Below are positions 51,865 to 62,304 of a stretch of 64,000 bases of DNA, in pieces (the stretch's first letter is position 1; every line of letters begins with the position of its first letter). The notes beneath the pieces were generated by a model. That model was given only the letters and a program-made list of their open reading frames with translations. It had not been told where the DNA came from and did not search any database. This stretch comes from Streptomyces aidingensis (GTDB lineage Bacteria > Actinomycetota > Actinomycetes > Streptomycetales > Streptomycetaceae). Position numbers and translations under genes: made by a program. The stretch spans positions 130,274-194,273 of the forward strand of contig NZ_FOLM01000003.1 of NCBI RefSeq assembly GCF_900112355.1, read 5' to 3'.

Positions 51865-51978
51865 ATGACCGTCGTCCGCCCCGCGTGCGCCGTCCCCGCG
51901 CCGGTCGCCGGTGACCGCGCCCGTGCCCCGCGCGCCCCGCGCACCCCGCTTCTTCCGACCTCCGTGGCCCGCGGCTGA
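51865..51978 (+). CDS. Possible 37-residue small protein or leader peptide upstream of rsgA
   Basis: A short reading frame, MTVVRPACAVPAPVAGD then RARAPRAPRTPLLPTSVARG, Pro/Arg-rich. It has the strongest ribosome site seen in this window, AAGGAGGTG, 7-8 nt before the ATG. It ends 88 nt before rsgA. It may be a small protein, a leader peptide affecting rsgA, or chance; no family is recognised. Confidence 0.4.
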   Translation: MTVVRPACAVPAPVAGDRARAPRAPRTPLLPTSVARG

Positions 51979-52066
51979 GCCTGCCGCGCGGCGTTCCGCG
52001 TCCTGCCGGGCGCCGGCGCCCGCGTGCCGGTCCGCCGGGGCCGCCCTCATCGAAGGGTTCACCCCA

Positions 52067-53173
52067 GTGACCGAGCACGCCCGCGACTCCCATCCGCTCC
52101 GGCCCTACGGCTGGGACGAGTACGCCGACGACGCCTTCGCCCCCTATGCCGGCCAGGGCGTGGTGCCCGGCCGGATCGTGCGGGTGCACCGCGCCCGCTG
52201 CGAGGTGGTCACCGCACACGGCCCGGTGCACGCCGGATGGCGCGCCGAGGACGCCGGCGACCCCACCCGGATTCCCTGCACCGGCGACTGGGCCGTCCTG
52301 GACCGGGACGCCGGCTGGTCGGTGCGGACGCTGCTGCCGCGCCGCACCGCCTTCCTCCGCTCCGGTTCCGGCACCTCCTCGCACGGCCAGGTGCTGGCCG
52401 CCAACATCGACCTGGCGCTGGTCGCCGTCTCGCTGGCCGAGGACCTGGTCCCCGGCCGCCTGGAGCGCTTCGTCTCCCTGGCCTGGGCGGGCGGCGCCCG
52501 GCCGGCCGTGGTGCTGACCAAGGCCGACCTGGCGCCGGACGCCCCGCACCTGCATGCCGAGGCCCGGTCGCTGGCCCCGGGCGCGGAGGTGTTCACGGTC
52601 AGCGCCTTCACCTCGGAGGGCCTGCCGGAACTGGCCGCCGCGCTGGCCGGGGTCACCTCGGTGCTGGTCGGGGTCTCGGGGGCCGGCAAGTCCACCCTGG
52701 TCAACGCGCTCACCGGCCGCACCGGGGAGGAGGCGCAGCGGGTCCGGGAGGTGCGCGGCACGGACGGCCGCGGCCGGCACACCACCACCACCCGCGATCT
52801 GCTGCCGCTGCCCGGCGGCGGGGTGCTGATCGACACCCCGGGGCTGCGCGGGGTGGGCCTGTGGGACGCGGGTGAGGGTGTGCACCGGGCCTTCGCCGAC
52901 ATCGAGGAACTGGCCGCCGGCTGCCGCTTCACCGACTGCGCGCACCGCACCGAGCCGGACTGCGCGGTCCTGGCCGCGGTGGCCGACGGCAGGCTCGGCG
53001 AACGGCGGCTGGAGAGCTACCGCAAGCTGCTGCGGGAGAACGCCCGGCTGGCGGCCCGTGCCGATGCGCGGCTGCGCGCCGGACAGCGCGCCGGGCAGAA
53101 GCTCCGGCACACCGCGATGCGGCAGGTCATGGACCAGAAGTACGGGCCCGGGCACCGGGGCCGCCGCCGCTGA
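52067..53173 (+). CDS. rsgA: Ribosome small-subunit GTPase RsgA
   Basis: RsgA (YjeQ) checks late assembly of the 30S subunit with GTP hydrolysis. The 368-residue protein has the OB domain first, then the circularly permuted GTPase: G4 'TKAD' (151-154), G5 'VSAFTSEGL', G1 'GVSGAGKS' (202-209), G2 near 'GRGRHTTT', G3 'DTPG'. The C-terminal zinc knuckle is 'CRFTDCAHRTEPDC' with three Cys and a His. The catalytic His/Asn region 'TTTTRDLLPLPGG' is typical. GTG at 52067 with GAAGGG at 52052-52057; the frame upstream is rich in Pro/Arg and not conserved. Confidence 0.93.
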   Translation: MTEHARDSHPLRPYGWDEYADDAFAPYAGQGVVPGRIVRVHRARCEVVTAHGPVHAGWRAEDAGDPTRIPCTGDWAVLDRDAGWSVRTLLPRRTAFLRSGSGTSSHGQVLAANIDLALVAVSLAEDLVPGRLERFVSLAWAGGARPAVVLTKADLAPDAPHLHAEARSLAPGAEVFTVSAFTSEGLPELAAALAGVTSVLVGVSGAGKSTLVNALTGRTGEEAQRVREVRGTDGRGRHTTTTRDLLPLPGGGVLIDTPGLRGVGLWDAGEGVHRAFADIEELAAGCRFTDCAHRTEPDCAVLAAVADGRLGERRLESYRKLLRENARLAARADARLRAGQRAGQKLRHTAMRQVMDQKYGPGHRGRRR

Positions 53174-53176
53174 GGC

Positions 53177-53209
53177 CCGGCTCCGCCGGTCCTTCCGCGG
53201 CGGAGCCGG
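53177..53209 (+). terminator. Terminator hairpin after rsgA
   Basis: Perfect 12-bp stem CCGGCTCCGCCG / CGGCGGAGCCGG with a 9-nt loop, starting three bases after the rsgA stop. Confidence 0.75.
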
Positions 53210-53265
53210 CTGATCGCTCTGGGCGAACAGCCGGGCGGGCGGGGAACATCTTCCGCCCGCCGTGC

Positions 53266-53286
53266 ATTGAGCATCGCAGACTCAAG
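53266..53286. promoter_or_regulatory. HspR operator (HAIR) upstream of lon
   Basis: ATTGAGC-N7-ACTCAAG. The HAIR consensus is CTTGAGT-N7-ACTCAAG; the right arm matches 7/7 and the left arm 5/7. It lies 21 bp before the lon start, as in streptomycetes where HspR represses lon and dnaK together with DnaK feedback. Confidence 0.88.
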
Positions 53287-53307
53287 TTAGCTGCGGATGG
53301 AGTGGTC

Positions 53308-55767
<2,460 letters not shown>

Positions 55768-55790
55768 GCCGCCGCCTGAGCCGCCGCCCG

Positions 55791-55828
55791 CCCGGCCGCC
55801 GCCCCGCTTCCCCGGGGCGGCGGCCGGG
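55791..55828 (+). terminator. Terminator hairpin after lon
   Basis: Perfect 16-bp stem CCCGGCCGCCGCCCCG / CGGGGCGGCGGCCGGG with a 6-nt loop. Three 12-bp copies of GAGCCGCCGCCT precede it at the end of lon and after it. Confidence 0.8.
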
Positions 55829-55906
55829 CCGCGTGCCGCCCCGGCCGCCGCGGTGTCCGATTCCCGCCGGTCCGATGGCCGGGAAGCTGCCAGACTCGAC
55901 CGGGTG

Positions 55907-57478
55907 ATGGACGACAACACCAGGTACGAGGCGGTGCGCAGCCGGGACGGGCGCTTCGACGGGGTATTTTTCACCTGCGTCCTGTCCACCGGCATCTACT
56001 GCCGCCCGAGCTGCCCGGCGCGCACCCCGAAACGGGAGAATGTGCGCTTCCAGTCCTCGGCGGCGGCGGCCCAGGCGGCCGGCTTCCGGGCCTGCCGGCG
56101 GTGCCGCCCGGACGCGGTGCCCGGCTCGGCGGAGTGGAACGTCCGCGCCGACGCGGTGGGCCGGGCCATGCGGATGATCGCCGACGGGGTGGTGGACCGG
56201 GAGGGCGTCGCCGGGCTGGCGCGGCGGCTGGGCTACAGCGCCCGGCAGGTGCAGCGGCAGCTCACCGCCGAGCTGGGCGCGGGCGCCTCCGCGCTGGCCC
56301 GCGCCCAGCGGGCGCACACCGCCCGGCTGCTGCTCCAGACCACACAGCTGCCGATCACCGAGATCGCCTTCGCGGCCGGCTTCTCCAGCGTCCGCCAGTT
56401 CAACGACACCATGCGCGAGATCTACGCCCGCACCCCCCGTGAGCTGCGCCGGGAACACGCCTCCCGGACCCCCGTCCGCGCCGCCCGCGGTGCGGACGGC
56501 ACCAGCACGCAGGGGCGGGTGGCGCTGCGGCTGGCCTACCGGGGGCCCTATGCGGCGCGGGAGATCTTCGACTTCCTGGCCCGGCGGGCCATCGCCGGGA
56601 TCGAGGAGGTCACCGGCGAGCCGGGCGCCCGCACCTACCGCCGCACCCTGCGGCTGCCCTACGGCTGGGGCGTGACCGAGGTGGAGGAGCGCACTCCGCC
56701 CGGCGGCACCTGGCTGGACTGCCGGCTCACCCTCTCCGACCTGCGTGATCTGACCACCGCGGTGCAGCGCACCCGGCGCCTGTTCGATCTCGACGCCGAT
56801 CCCGGCGCGGTCGCCGAACGCCTGGCCGCCGATCCGCTGGTCGGCCCGCTCGCCGCCCGCCGCCCCGGTCTGCGCTCGCCCGGTGCCGCCGAGCCCGGGG
56901 AACTGGCCGTGCGGGCCGTGCTCGGCCAGCAGGTCACCGTCTCCGCCGCCCGCACCCTCGGGGGCCTGCTGGTGGCGGCGCACGGCACCGCGCTGCCGGT
57001 GCGCGACGGCGGCCTGACACAGCTCTTCCCGGAGCCCGGGGAACTGGCCGAAGCCGCCCTGGCGGAGCTGCCCATGCCGGCCGCCCGGCGGGCCGCCGTG
57101 CGCACCCTGTGCGGCGCGCTGGCCGAGGGCGGTGTGGTGCTGGAACCCGGCGTGTGCCGGGACGAGACCGAGCGGGCGCTGCTGAACCTGCGCGGCATCG
57201 GTCCCTGGACCGCCGGCTACATCCGGATGCGCGCCCTGGGCGACCCGGACGTCTTCCTGTCCGGTGACGCCGGGGTCCGCCACGGCCTGCTGGCCGTGGC
57301 CGCGTCGGGCGCCTCCGATGCGGCGTGGCGTCCCTGGCGCAGCTACGCCGTGCACCACCTGTGGAACGCGCCCCCGGCCCCCGCACCGAACCGCGCACCG
57401 AACCCGGTGACGAACCCCGTGACTCACCCCATGACGGACCCCATGACGGACCCCATGACGAAGGAGCCCCGCCCATGA
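55907..57478 (+). CDS. alkA: Ada N-terminal / AraC HTH / AlkA glycosylase fusion
   Basis: A 523-residue DNA repair and regulator fusion. The Ada N-terminal domain (1-75) has the zinc cysteines Cys32, Cys36, Cys63 and Cys66; in Ada the first of these accepts a methyl from phosphotriesters and turns the protein into an activator. Residues about 85-185 are an AraC-type HTH ('ITEIAFAAGFSSVRQFNDTMRE'). From about 205 an AlkA 3-methyladenine glycosylase follows, with an HhH 'LRGIGPWTAGYIRMRALG' and the catalytic Asp in 'DVFLSGDAGVRHG'. A CAGACT hexamer close to the GTG/ATG at 55904-55907 suggests a leaderless mRNA. ogt overlaps the 3' end. Confidence 0.95.
   Translation: MDDNTRYEAVRSRDGRFDGVFFTCVLSTGIYCRPSCPARTPKRENVRFQSSAAAAQAAGFRACRRCRPDAVPGSAEWNVRADAVGRAMRMIADGVVDREGVAGLARRLGYSARQVQRQLTAELGAGASALARAQRAHTARLLLQTTQLPITEIAFAAGFSSVRQFNDTMREIYARTPRELRREHASRTPVRAARGADGTSTQGRVALRLAYRGPYAAREIFDFLARRAIAGIEEVTGEPGARTYRRTLRLPYGWGVTEVEERTPPGGTWLDCRLTLSDLRDLTTAVQRTRRLFDLDADPGAVAERLAADPLVGPLAARRPGLRSPGAAEPGELAVRAVLGQQVTVSAARTLGGLLVAAHGTALPVRDGGLTQLFPEPGELAEAALAELPMPAARRAAVRTLCGALAEGGVVLEPGVCRDETERALLNLRGIGPWTAGYIRMRALGDPDVFLSGDAGVRHGLLAVAASGASDAAWRPWRSYAVHHLWNAPPAPAPNRAPNPVTNPVTHPMTDPMTDPMTKEPRP
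57381..57465 (+). repeat. 12-bp tandem repeats at the alkA C terminus
   Basis: Near-repeats of CCCCATGACGGA encode a Pro/Met/Thr/Asp tail (HPMTDPMTDPMTKEP). Earlier units are diverged (GTGACGAACCCC). They bring several ATGs close to the coupled ogt start; the tail is not conserved in AlkA. Confidence 0.7.
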
Positions 57479-57978
57479 CCACCCCGCTGCGGTACACCAC
57501 GCACCCCAGCCCGCTCGGCGAGCTGCTGCTGGCCGGCCCCGAGCCCGGTGTGCTGGCGGGCGTCTGGTTCACCGGCCAGCGCTACGCCCCTCACGTCCGC
57601 CCCGACTGGCGCCGCGACGCCGCCGCCTTCCGCACGGCCGCCGGCCGGCTGGACGCCTATTTCGCGGGCGAGCTCAAGGAGTTCGGCCTGCCGTCCGCCG
57701 CCACCGGCACCGATTTCCAGCGGCGCGTCTGGGCCGCGCTGGACACCATCCCCTACGGCAGCACGGTCAGCTATGCCCGACTGGCCGTCATGGCCGGGCT
57801 GCCGGCCCGCGCCGCGCGGGCGGTGGGCGGGGCGGTCGGCCGCAATCCGCTCACCGTGGTCCGCCCCTGCCACCGGGTGATCGGCACCGGCGGGGCCCTG
57901 ACCGGCTATGCCGGCGGCACCGAGCGCAAGCGCCGGCTGCTCACCCTGGAGGGCGTGCTGCGTCCGTCCGGCGGCTGA
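57475..57978 (+). CDS. ogt: Methylated-DNA--protein-cysteine methyltransferase
   Basis: Removes methyl from O6-methylguanine in a suicide reaction. The 167-residue protein has the active-site PCHRV with Cys132 in 'VVRPCHRVIGTGGALTGYAGG', the arginine-finger helix 'VSYARLAVMAGLPARAARAVG' and 'FQRRVWAALDTIPYGSTVSY'. AAGGAG lies 57461-57466. It overlaps the alkA stop by ATGA, so the glycosylase/regulator fusion and this enzyme together provide the adaptive response that in E. coli is split between Ada, AlkA and Ogt. Confidence 0.95.
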   Translation: MTTPLRYTTHPSPLGELLLAGPEPGVLAGVWFTGQRYAPHVRPDWRRDAAAFRTAAGRLDAYFAGELKEFGLPSAATGTDFQRRVWAALDTIPYGSTVSYARLAVMAGLPARAARAVGGAVGRNPLTVVRPCHRVIGTGGALTGYAGGTERKRRLLTLEGVLRPSGG

Positions 57979-57991
57979 GCCGGAGCGGACA

Positions 57992-58044
57992 GGGCGGCGG
58001 CCCGGCGCCCCACCCCCGTCCGGGGTGGCGCCGGGCCGCCGCCC
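57992..58044. terminator. Long bidirectional terminator hairpin
   Basis: An 18-bp perfect stem (GGGCGGCGGCCCGGCGCC with its complement) extended by 5 bp after a 2-nt bulge, with a short CGTCC loop. It separates the convergent ogt and DUF2637 genes. Confidence 0.85.
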
Positions 58045-58075
58045 GATGCCCCTGGCCGGCCGCTGCCGGCCGGTC

Positions 58076-59110
58076 TCAGCCGAACTGCCGCTCTATGCGG
58101 GCCAGCTTCTCCTCCAGCGAGTCCAGCCGCGGTGCCTGGCTGTAGCCGCCGGCCGGGGAGGGGCCGGAGCCGAAGGAGGTGTCCGCCGTCGCGGCCCGCT
58201 GCCGCTCCACGGCCGCCCGGGCCGCCGCGCCCAGCCCCGATTCCAGCGCGGCCGGCTCGCCGCCGCCGGCCGGCTGCGCGCCGCCCGCCAGCTCCATCCG
58301 CTGCTGCCGTCCGCGCCCGAACAGCCGGTTCTGCCGGCGCAGCGCCGCGATCCGGGCCCGTTCGAGCTGGCGCTTCTCCCGCTCCCGCGACTTGGCGTCT
58401 TCCTTCTTGCGCTTCTCCTCGCGGACCTCGTCCACCGCCTCGTCCAGGGTGCGGACGTTCTCCAGCAGCATCAGCGACCAGGCGTTGTAGGTCTCACGCG
58501 GGGCGCGCAGCCAGCGCACGAACCGTATCTGCGGCAGCGGCCTGGGCACCAGGCCCTGCTCCCGCAGGGCGGCGCGGCGGGTCTGCTTCAGCGCCCGGTC
58601 GAACAGCACGGCCGCGGCCAGCGACATGCCCGCGAAGAACTGCGGCGCACCGGCGTGGCCGACACCGCGCGGCGCATGCACCCAGTTGAACCAGGCGGCG
58701 GCACCGGCGAAGACCCACACCAGCGTCCGGGAGGCGAGCGAGGCGTCGCCCTGGCTGGCCTCGCGCACCGCCATCACGGCGCAGAACATGGCGGCGCCGT
58801 CCAGACCGAACGGCACCAGGTACTCCCAGCCGCCGGTCAGGCCGAGGTTCTCGCGGCCGAAGCCCACCAGGCCGCGGAAGGACAGGGCGGCGGCCACGCC
58901 CGCACAGCAGAAGAGGAGGGCGTAGGCGGCGGTGGCATAGACCCGTTCCTTGCGGCGGCGTCTCTCCTCCATCCGCTCCCAGGAGTCCTCGCCCTCGTCA
59001 TCGGTCTTCGCCTTCCGGCCGCGGGCCAGCAAGGCCACGGCCACGAGTGCACCGCCCAGCAGCACGGCGGCGGCCAGCACCCAGTTGAACTCTATGTCCG
59101 TCAGCGTCAT
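58076..59110 (-). CDS. DUF2637 (SpdB-like) membrane protein
   Basis: A 344-residue membrane protein with a first membrane segment near residues 10-30, a charged coiled coil, three more segments ('VYATAAYALLFCCAGVAAAL', 'GLDGAAMFCAVMAVREA', 'TLVWVFAGAAAWFNWVHAP') and a basic coiled-coil C terminus ('EVREEKRKKEDAKSREREKRQL'). It belongs to the DUF2637 family, which includes Streptomyces SpdB/Spd spread proteins of conjugative plasmids but also chromosomal membrane proteins. No transfer genes are nearby, so this is the chromosomal type. Start ATG at 59110. Confidence 0.85.
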   Translation of the reverse strand: MTLTDIEFNWVLAAAVLLGGALVAVALLARGRKAKTDDEGEDSWERMEERRRRKERVYATAAYALLFCCAGVAAALSFRGLVGFGRENLGLTGGWEYLVPFGLDGAAMFCAVMAVREASQGDASLASRTLVWVFAGAAAWFNWVHAPRGVGHAGAPQFFAGMSLAAAVLFDRALKQTRRAALREQGLVPRPLPQIRFVRWLRAPRETYNAWSLMLLENVRTLDEAVDEVREEKRKKEDAKSREREKRQLERARIAALRRQNRLFGRGRQQRMELAGGAQPAGGGEPAALESGLGAAARAAVERQRAATADTSFGSGPSPAGGYSQAPRLDSLEEKLARIERQFG

Positions 59111-59293
59111 CTCGGGATGTCCCCTGTCCGGCCAGCGCCGTAACTGTCCGTAACTGTTTGTGGTCTTTCGGCCGTGGTCTGTGGATCTGCGGAGCATCTT
59201 CGCCGAACGGCTTGCGTCATCCTGGTGATTCGGGCGAATGTCCCGCGAACGAGTGGTGTGCAGGGGATAGTAGAAGACTTTGTCGCGAAACTC

Positions 59294-60157
59294 CTAACGG
59301 ATGCGGTTAAGTTGATCGATCCGTTGGCTGTCGCAGGTGCGCGGGCAGGTCGAACAGGTCTCGGCCGGCCGGAGCGTGTAGAAGAGACAGCAGGTCACCC
59401 GGTCCCGGGTGACGCCGTGTGACACCCCGTCGGAGCCGGTGAGTTCACGGAAACCGGCCCGGCCCGTATACGGCGCGGTGACGCCCGGCAGCAGCCGGCC
59501 GGCCGCGGCCACCGCCTCCCGTTCCCGGCCCAGAAGCTGCCCGAAGTACCACAGGCTGCCCGCCAGTTCATCGGTGGCCAGGCCCCACAGCGCGCGCCGG
59601 CCGCGCCGCAGATACGGACGGAACGCCTCCAGCAGCGGCTCCAGCAGGCCGGCCGCGGCGTCCCGCACGGCATCCCGCAGGGCCTCCTCGCCGGACACCG
59701 GCAGGGCCTTCGGCAACGCGCCCGCCGGGTCCCCGGGCAGGCAGTGGAAGGCGAGCCCGGGGCGGACCGTCACCCGGCCCCGTTCCGGGTGGACGGAGAG
59801 ATCGGCGACGGTGATCCGGGGCACCCGGCGCAGCAGGAACCAGGGCACGGTGAACAGCGAGGCGGCCGGCCAGGCGTAGCGGTGCAGGGCGAAACCGGCC
59901 GCCACATCGGGGCGGGCCGGGGCGCCGTAGTCACGGTGGGCGCGCTCCTGCTCCCGGGCCAGGAATCCCTCCAGCGCCGCGCCGCCCGAGGCCAGTTCGT
60001 CCGCCCGCAGCCAGCCGTCGCCGTGGCGCGGGGCGCGCTCGGCGATCCGCAGGCCCGGCACCAGCGCGCCGGCCGTGTCGTACGCGGCGGTCAGCGGGGA
60101 GTCCGCGGGCGGGCCGGCGGGCAAGGCGGCGGGCGGGGCGGGGGCAGGCGTGGTCAT
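59294..60157 (-). CDS. FhuF-like ferric-siderophore reductase
   Basis: A 287-residue protein predicted to reduce iron(III)-siderophores with a 2Fe-2S cluster in the cytosol. The cluster motif near the C terminus is 'TCCLFYTLRPAETCSTCPRTC' (CC-x10-C-x2-C, residues 253-268 region), a hallmark of FhuF. 'LHRYAWPAASLFTVPWFLLRR' is typical of the middle part. An IdeR/DmdR iron box lies immediately upstream, so it should be expressed when iron is scarce. The substrate siderophore cannot be told from sequence. Confidence 0.9.
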   Translation of the reverse strand: MTTPAPAPPAALPAGPPADSPLTAAYDTAGALVPGLRIAERAPRHGDGWLRADELASGGAALEGFLAREQERAHRDYGAPARPDVAAGFALHRYAWPAASLFTVPWFLLRRVPRITVADLSVHPERGRVTVRPGLAFHCLPGDPAGALPKALPVSGEEALRDAVRDAAAGLLEPLLEAFRPYLRRGRRALWGLATDELAGSLWYFGQLLGREREAVAAAGRLLPGVTAPYTGRAGFRELTGSDGVSHGVTRDRVTCCLFYTLRPAETCSTCPRTCDSQRIDQLNRIR

Positions 60158-60178
60158 CGGGCCACCGATCCTTGATCG

Positions 60179-60202
60179 TTAGCAGGCAAGCCTTACCTTA
60201 CC
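60179..60202. promoter_or_regulatory. IdeR/DmdR iron box upstream of the FhuF-like gene
   Basis: Reverse strand GGTAAGGTAAGGCTTGCCTGCTAA; its core AAGG.AAGGCTTGCCT fits the consensus TTAGGTTAGGCTAACCTAA, with AGGCT-GCCT central bases. It lies 22 bp before the FhuF-like start (60157). Confidence 0.8.
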
Positions 60203-60305
60203 TCCCCTCCGGGTCCGGCTATCGGGGGGTTTGATCTCGCGGCGGCAGGCCCTATGGTGCTCTGGGGCGGCGACGAGAGGGGCAGGAGGGGACAGGAACG
60301 GACGG

Positions 60306-61076
60306 ATGGAACACACCCATATGGACGCGGCCATACGGTTCCCGGTGCGGACACCCCCGGCCACCGCGCCGTCCCGGCTGACCCCGCTGGCCACCGCCGC
60401 CACCGCAGTCCCCCCGGCCGCCACTCCGGCCGCGCCGGAGCCCGCCGCCGGGCCCGTCCGCTCCCTCCCCGCCCGGCACTCCGTCCGGGCCCAGATCCTT
60501 GAGGCGCTGCGGGGCGCGCTCGCCTCCGGCGAGCTGAAGCCGGGCGAGGTCTACTCGGCCCCGGTGCTGGCCGAGCGCTACGGCGTCTCACCGACCCCGG
60601 TGCGCGAGGCCATGCAGCAGCTCGCCAGCGAGGGGGCGGTCGAGGCGGTCCCCAACCGGGGCTTCCGGGTGGCCGGCATCAGCGCCCGTGACCTGGCCGA
60701 ACTCGCCGAGGTACGGGCCGCGCTGGAGGTCCCGGCGGTGGGGCGGCTGGCCGGCGCGGTCCCGGAGGACGGCATCGCCGAGCTGCGGCTGCTGGCCCAG
60801 GACGCGGCCGAGGCCGCGGGCTACGGCTGCCGGGTCCGCTACGGGGAGGCGGATCTGCTCTTCCACCGGGCGCTGCTGGAGCTCAGCGGCAACCGGCAGT
60901 TGGTCACCGTCGCCACCGACCTGTTCCGGCGCGCCCAGCGTCCGGTCCCCGGCCGCCGGCCCCCGGGCACCGCCGAACTGCTGGCCGACGCGCTGGAGCA
61001 TGTCGCCCTGATCGACGCCCTCGCCGCGGGTGACGCCGACACCGCCGCCCGCCTCACCCGCGAACACATCCGCTGA
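60306..61076 (+). CDS. GntR-family transcriptional regulator (FCD type)
   Basis: A 256-residue regulator with a low-complexity N terminus, a winged HTH (about 60-125: 'HSVRAQILEALRGALASGEL', 'YSAPVLAERYGVSPTPVREAM', 'GAVEAVPNRGFRVAG') and a helical FCD effector domain ('LAELAEVRAALEVPAVGRLA', 'HRALLELSGNRQLV', 'EHVALIDALAAGDADTAARL') to the end. Start ATG at 60306 or the ATG at 60321; ribosome site is not ideal (AGGAGG 15 nt upstream). The target is unknown; no enzyme gene is directly next to it. Confidence 0.88.
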   Translation: MEHTHMDAAIRFPVRTPPATAPSRLTPLATAATAVPPAATPAAPEPAAGPVRSLPARHSVRAQILEALRGALASGELKPGEVYSAPVLAERYGVSPTPVREAMQQLASEGAVEAVPNRGFRVAGISARDLAELAEVRAALEVPAVGRLAGAVPEDGIAELRLLAQDAAEAAGYGCRVRYGEADLLFHRALLELSGNRQLVTVATDLFRRAQRPVPGRRPPGTAELLADALEHVALIDALAAGDADTAARLTREHIR

Positions 61077-61255
61077 CGGCGGACCCGCGCACCGCGCCCC
61101 ACCGCGCCCCGCCGTGCCCGGCGCGGCGGCCATGGCACCGGCCGCCCTTCTCGCGGCGTGGCCGCCAGGCCCCGGCCGCGGGACCGGGCCGCCCGGGGTA
61201 TCGGCCGGGAGGGCGCGCGGCAGCCGCGGGATGCGGCGGCCCGGCCGCCGGCGGC

Positions 61256-62050
61256 CTACGCGGCCAGGGCGGGGGCGAGCCAGTGCGGGACGTTGCCCAG
61301 GGTGCGGAAGAGCCGGCCGGCCTCCTCGCGCAGCCGCTGCGCCTCCGGCTCGGGCAGCGTCTCCGCCAGCGCGGTCAGCGCCGGCGCCAGTCCGACCAGA
61401 AACCCGGTCTGCTCCCGCAGCCGCAGCGACTCGGCGAAACTGTGCCGGGCCTCGGCCAGTTCGCCGTTGCGCAGCGCCAGCCCGCCCAGATGCCGCCAGG
61501 TGTAGGAGGCCAGCAGCAGATCGCCGCCGGCCAGCGCCGCCACATGGGCCCGGCGGTAGGCCGCCTCCGCGGCCTGCGGGCTGCCGCCCACATGCTCGGC
61601 CATCAGGCCGCGCCGGAAGTCCAGCCGGGCCCGCCACGGGCCCGCCGGGTCGAGCAGTGCCGCCGCCCGCCCCAGCGCCGCCCGCGCCTCGTCCGCGCGG
61701 TCCCGCACCTTCAGCCGGGTCGCGGCGTACGCCAGATAGCCCCGCCCGCAGGCGGCGGCCCCCCGTTCCTCGTCGTCCAGCGGCAGCGATTCCGCGGCAC
61801 GCAGCGCCTCCTCCGCCCGTTCCCATCCCTCGGAGGTGAACAGGCAGCGTTCGACCAGCACTTCGGTGCGCAGCAGCGCCGCGCCGTGATCCCGGCCCGC
61901 GGCCGGTGCCAGCAGTTCCGCCGCCTCGTCCCAGCAGCCACGGGCCCGCAGCCGCCATACGGAGGCCGCCCGCGGGTCGTGGCCGTCCGGTCCTTCCGCA
62001 CCACCCGGTCCGTGCGGACGGACGGTACGGGGTATGGCGGTCTCCGCCAC
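61256..62050 (-). CDS. Tetratricopeptide-like helical protein
   Basis: A 264-residue soluble protein of repeated helix pairs, with Ala/Leu/Arg-rich TPR-like units such as 'AAELLAPAAGRDHGAALLRTEV', 'GWERAEEALRAAESLPLDDEER' and 'ELAEARHSFAESLRLREQTGF'. Such proteins act as scaffolds; no partner is visible. AGGAGG at 5-6 nt upstream supports the GTG at 62050. It is divergent from the membrane protein at 62305. Confidence 0.78.
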   Translation of the reverse strand: MAETAIPRTVRPHGPGGAEGPDGHDPRAASVWRLRARGCWDEAAELLAPAAGRDHGAALLRTEVLVERCLFTSEGWERAEEALRAAESLPLDDEERGAAACGRGYLAYAATRLKVRDRADEARAALGRAAALLDPAGPWRARLDFRRGLMAEHVGGSPQAAEAAYRRAHVAALAGGDLLLASYTWRHLGGLALRNGELAEARHSFAESLRLREQTGFLVGLAPALTALAETLPEPEAQRLREEAGRLFRTLGNVPHWLAPALAA

Positions 62051-62149
62051 GGTGCCCTCCTGTAGGCGCCTCGTCGAGCCATGGGAACCAAGGTCACTTT
62101 CTGCCGATGCATCTCAGCATGAACAGCACGGCCCGGCCAAGAGCCCTGC

Positions 62150-62163
62150 GTGAATGTATTCAC
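62150..62163. promoter_or_regulatory. Palindrome GTGAAT-GT-ATTCAC in a divergent promoter region
   Basis: Perfect 6-bp arms with a 2-nt centre, in the 254-bp region between the TPR-like gene and the membrane-protein gene. An operator is possible; the regulator is unknown. The arms share TGAAT/ATTCA with the repeat before adhE, but the spacing differs. Confidence 0.45.
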
Positions 62164-62304
62164 AAGTGCGCGTGCCGGGTTGCCGCCGGCCGCCCGTCGT
62201 CCGGACAGCCCGTCTGAGGTGCCATGCCCCGGCGGCCCGGCCACCATGCGGGAGGGGGAGCCCTCCGGCCCGCTTCACCTCCCGCACGGCGAAAGGCAGC
62301 ACAG

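Noticed and set aside
58076..59110. DUF2637/SpdB-like gene as sign of an integrated conjugative element
   Set aside because: No integrase, replication or tra gene, no att repeat and no nearby tRNA; a long terminator and core genes flank it.
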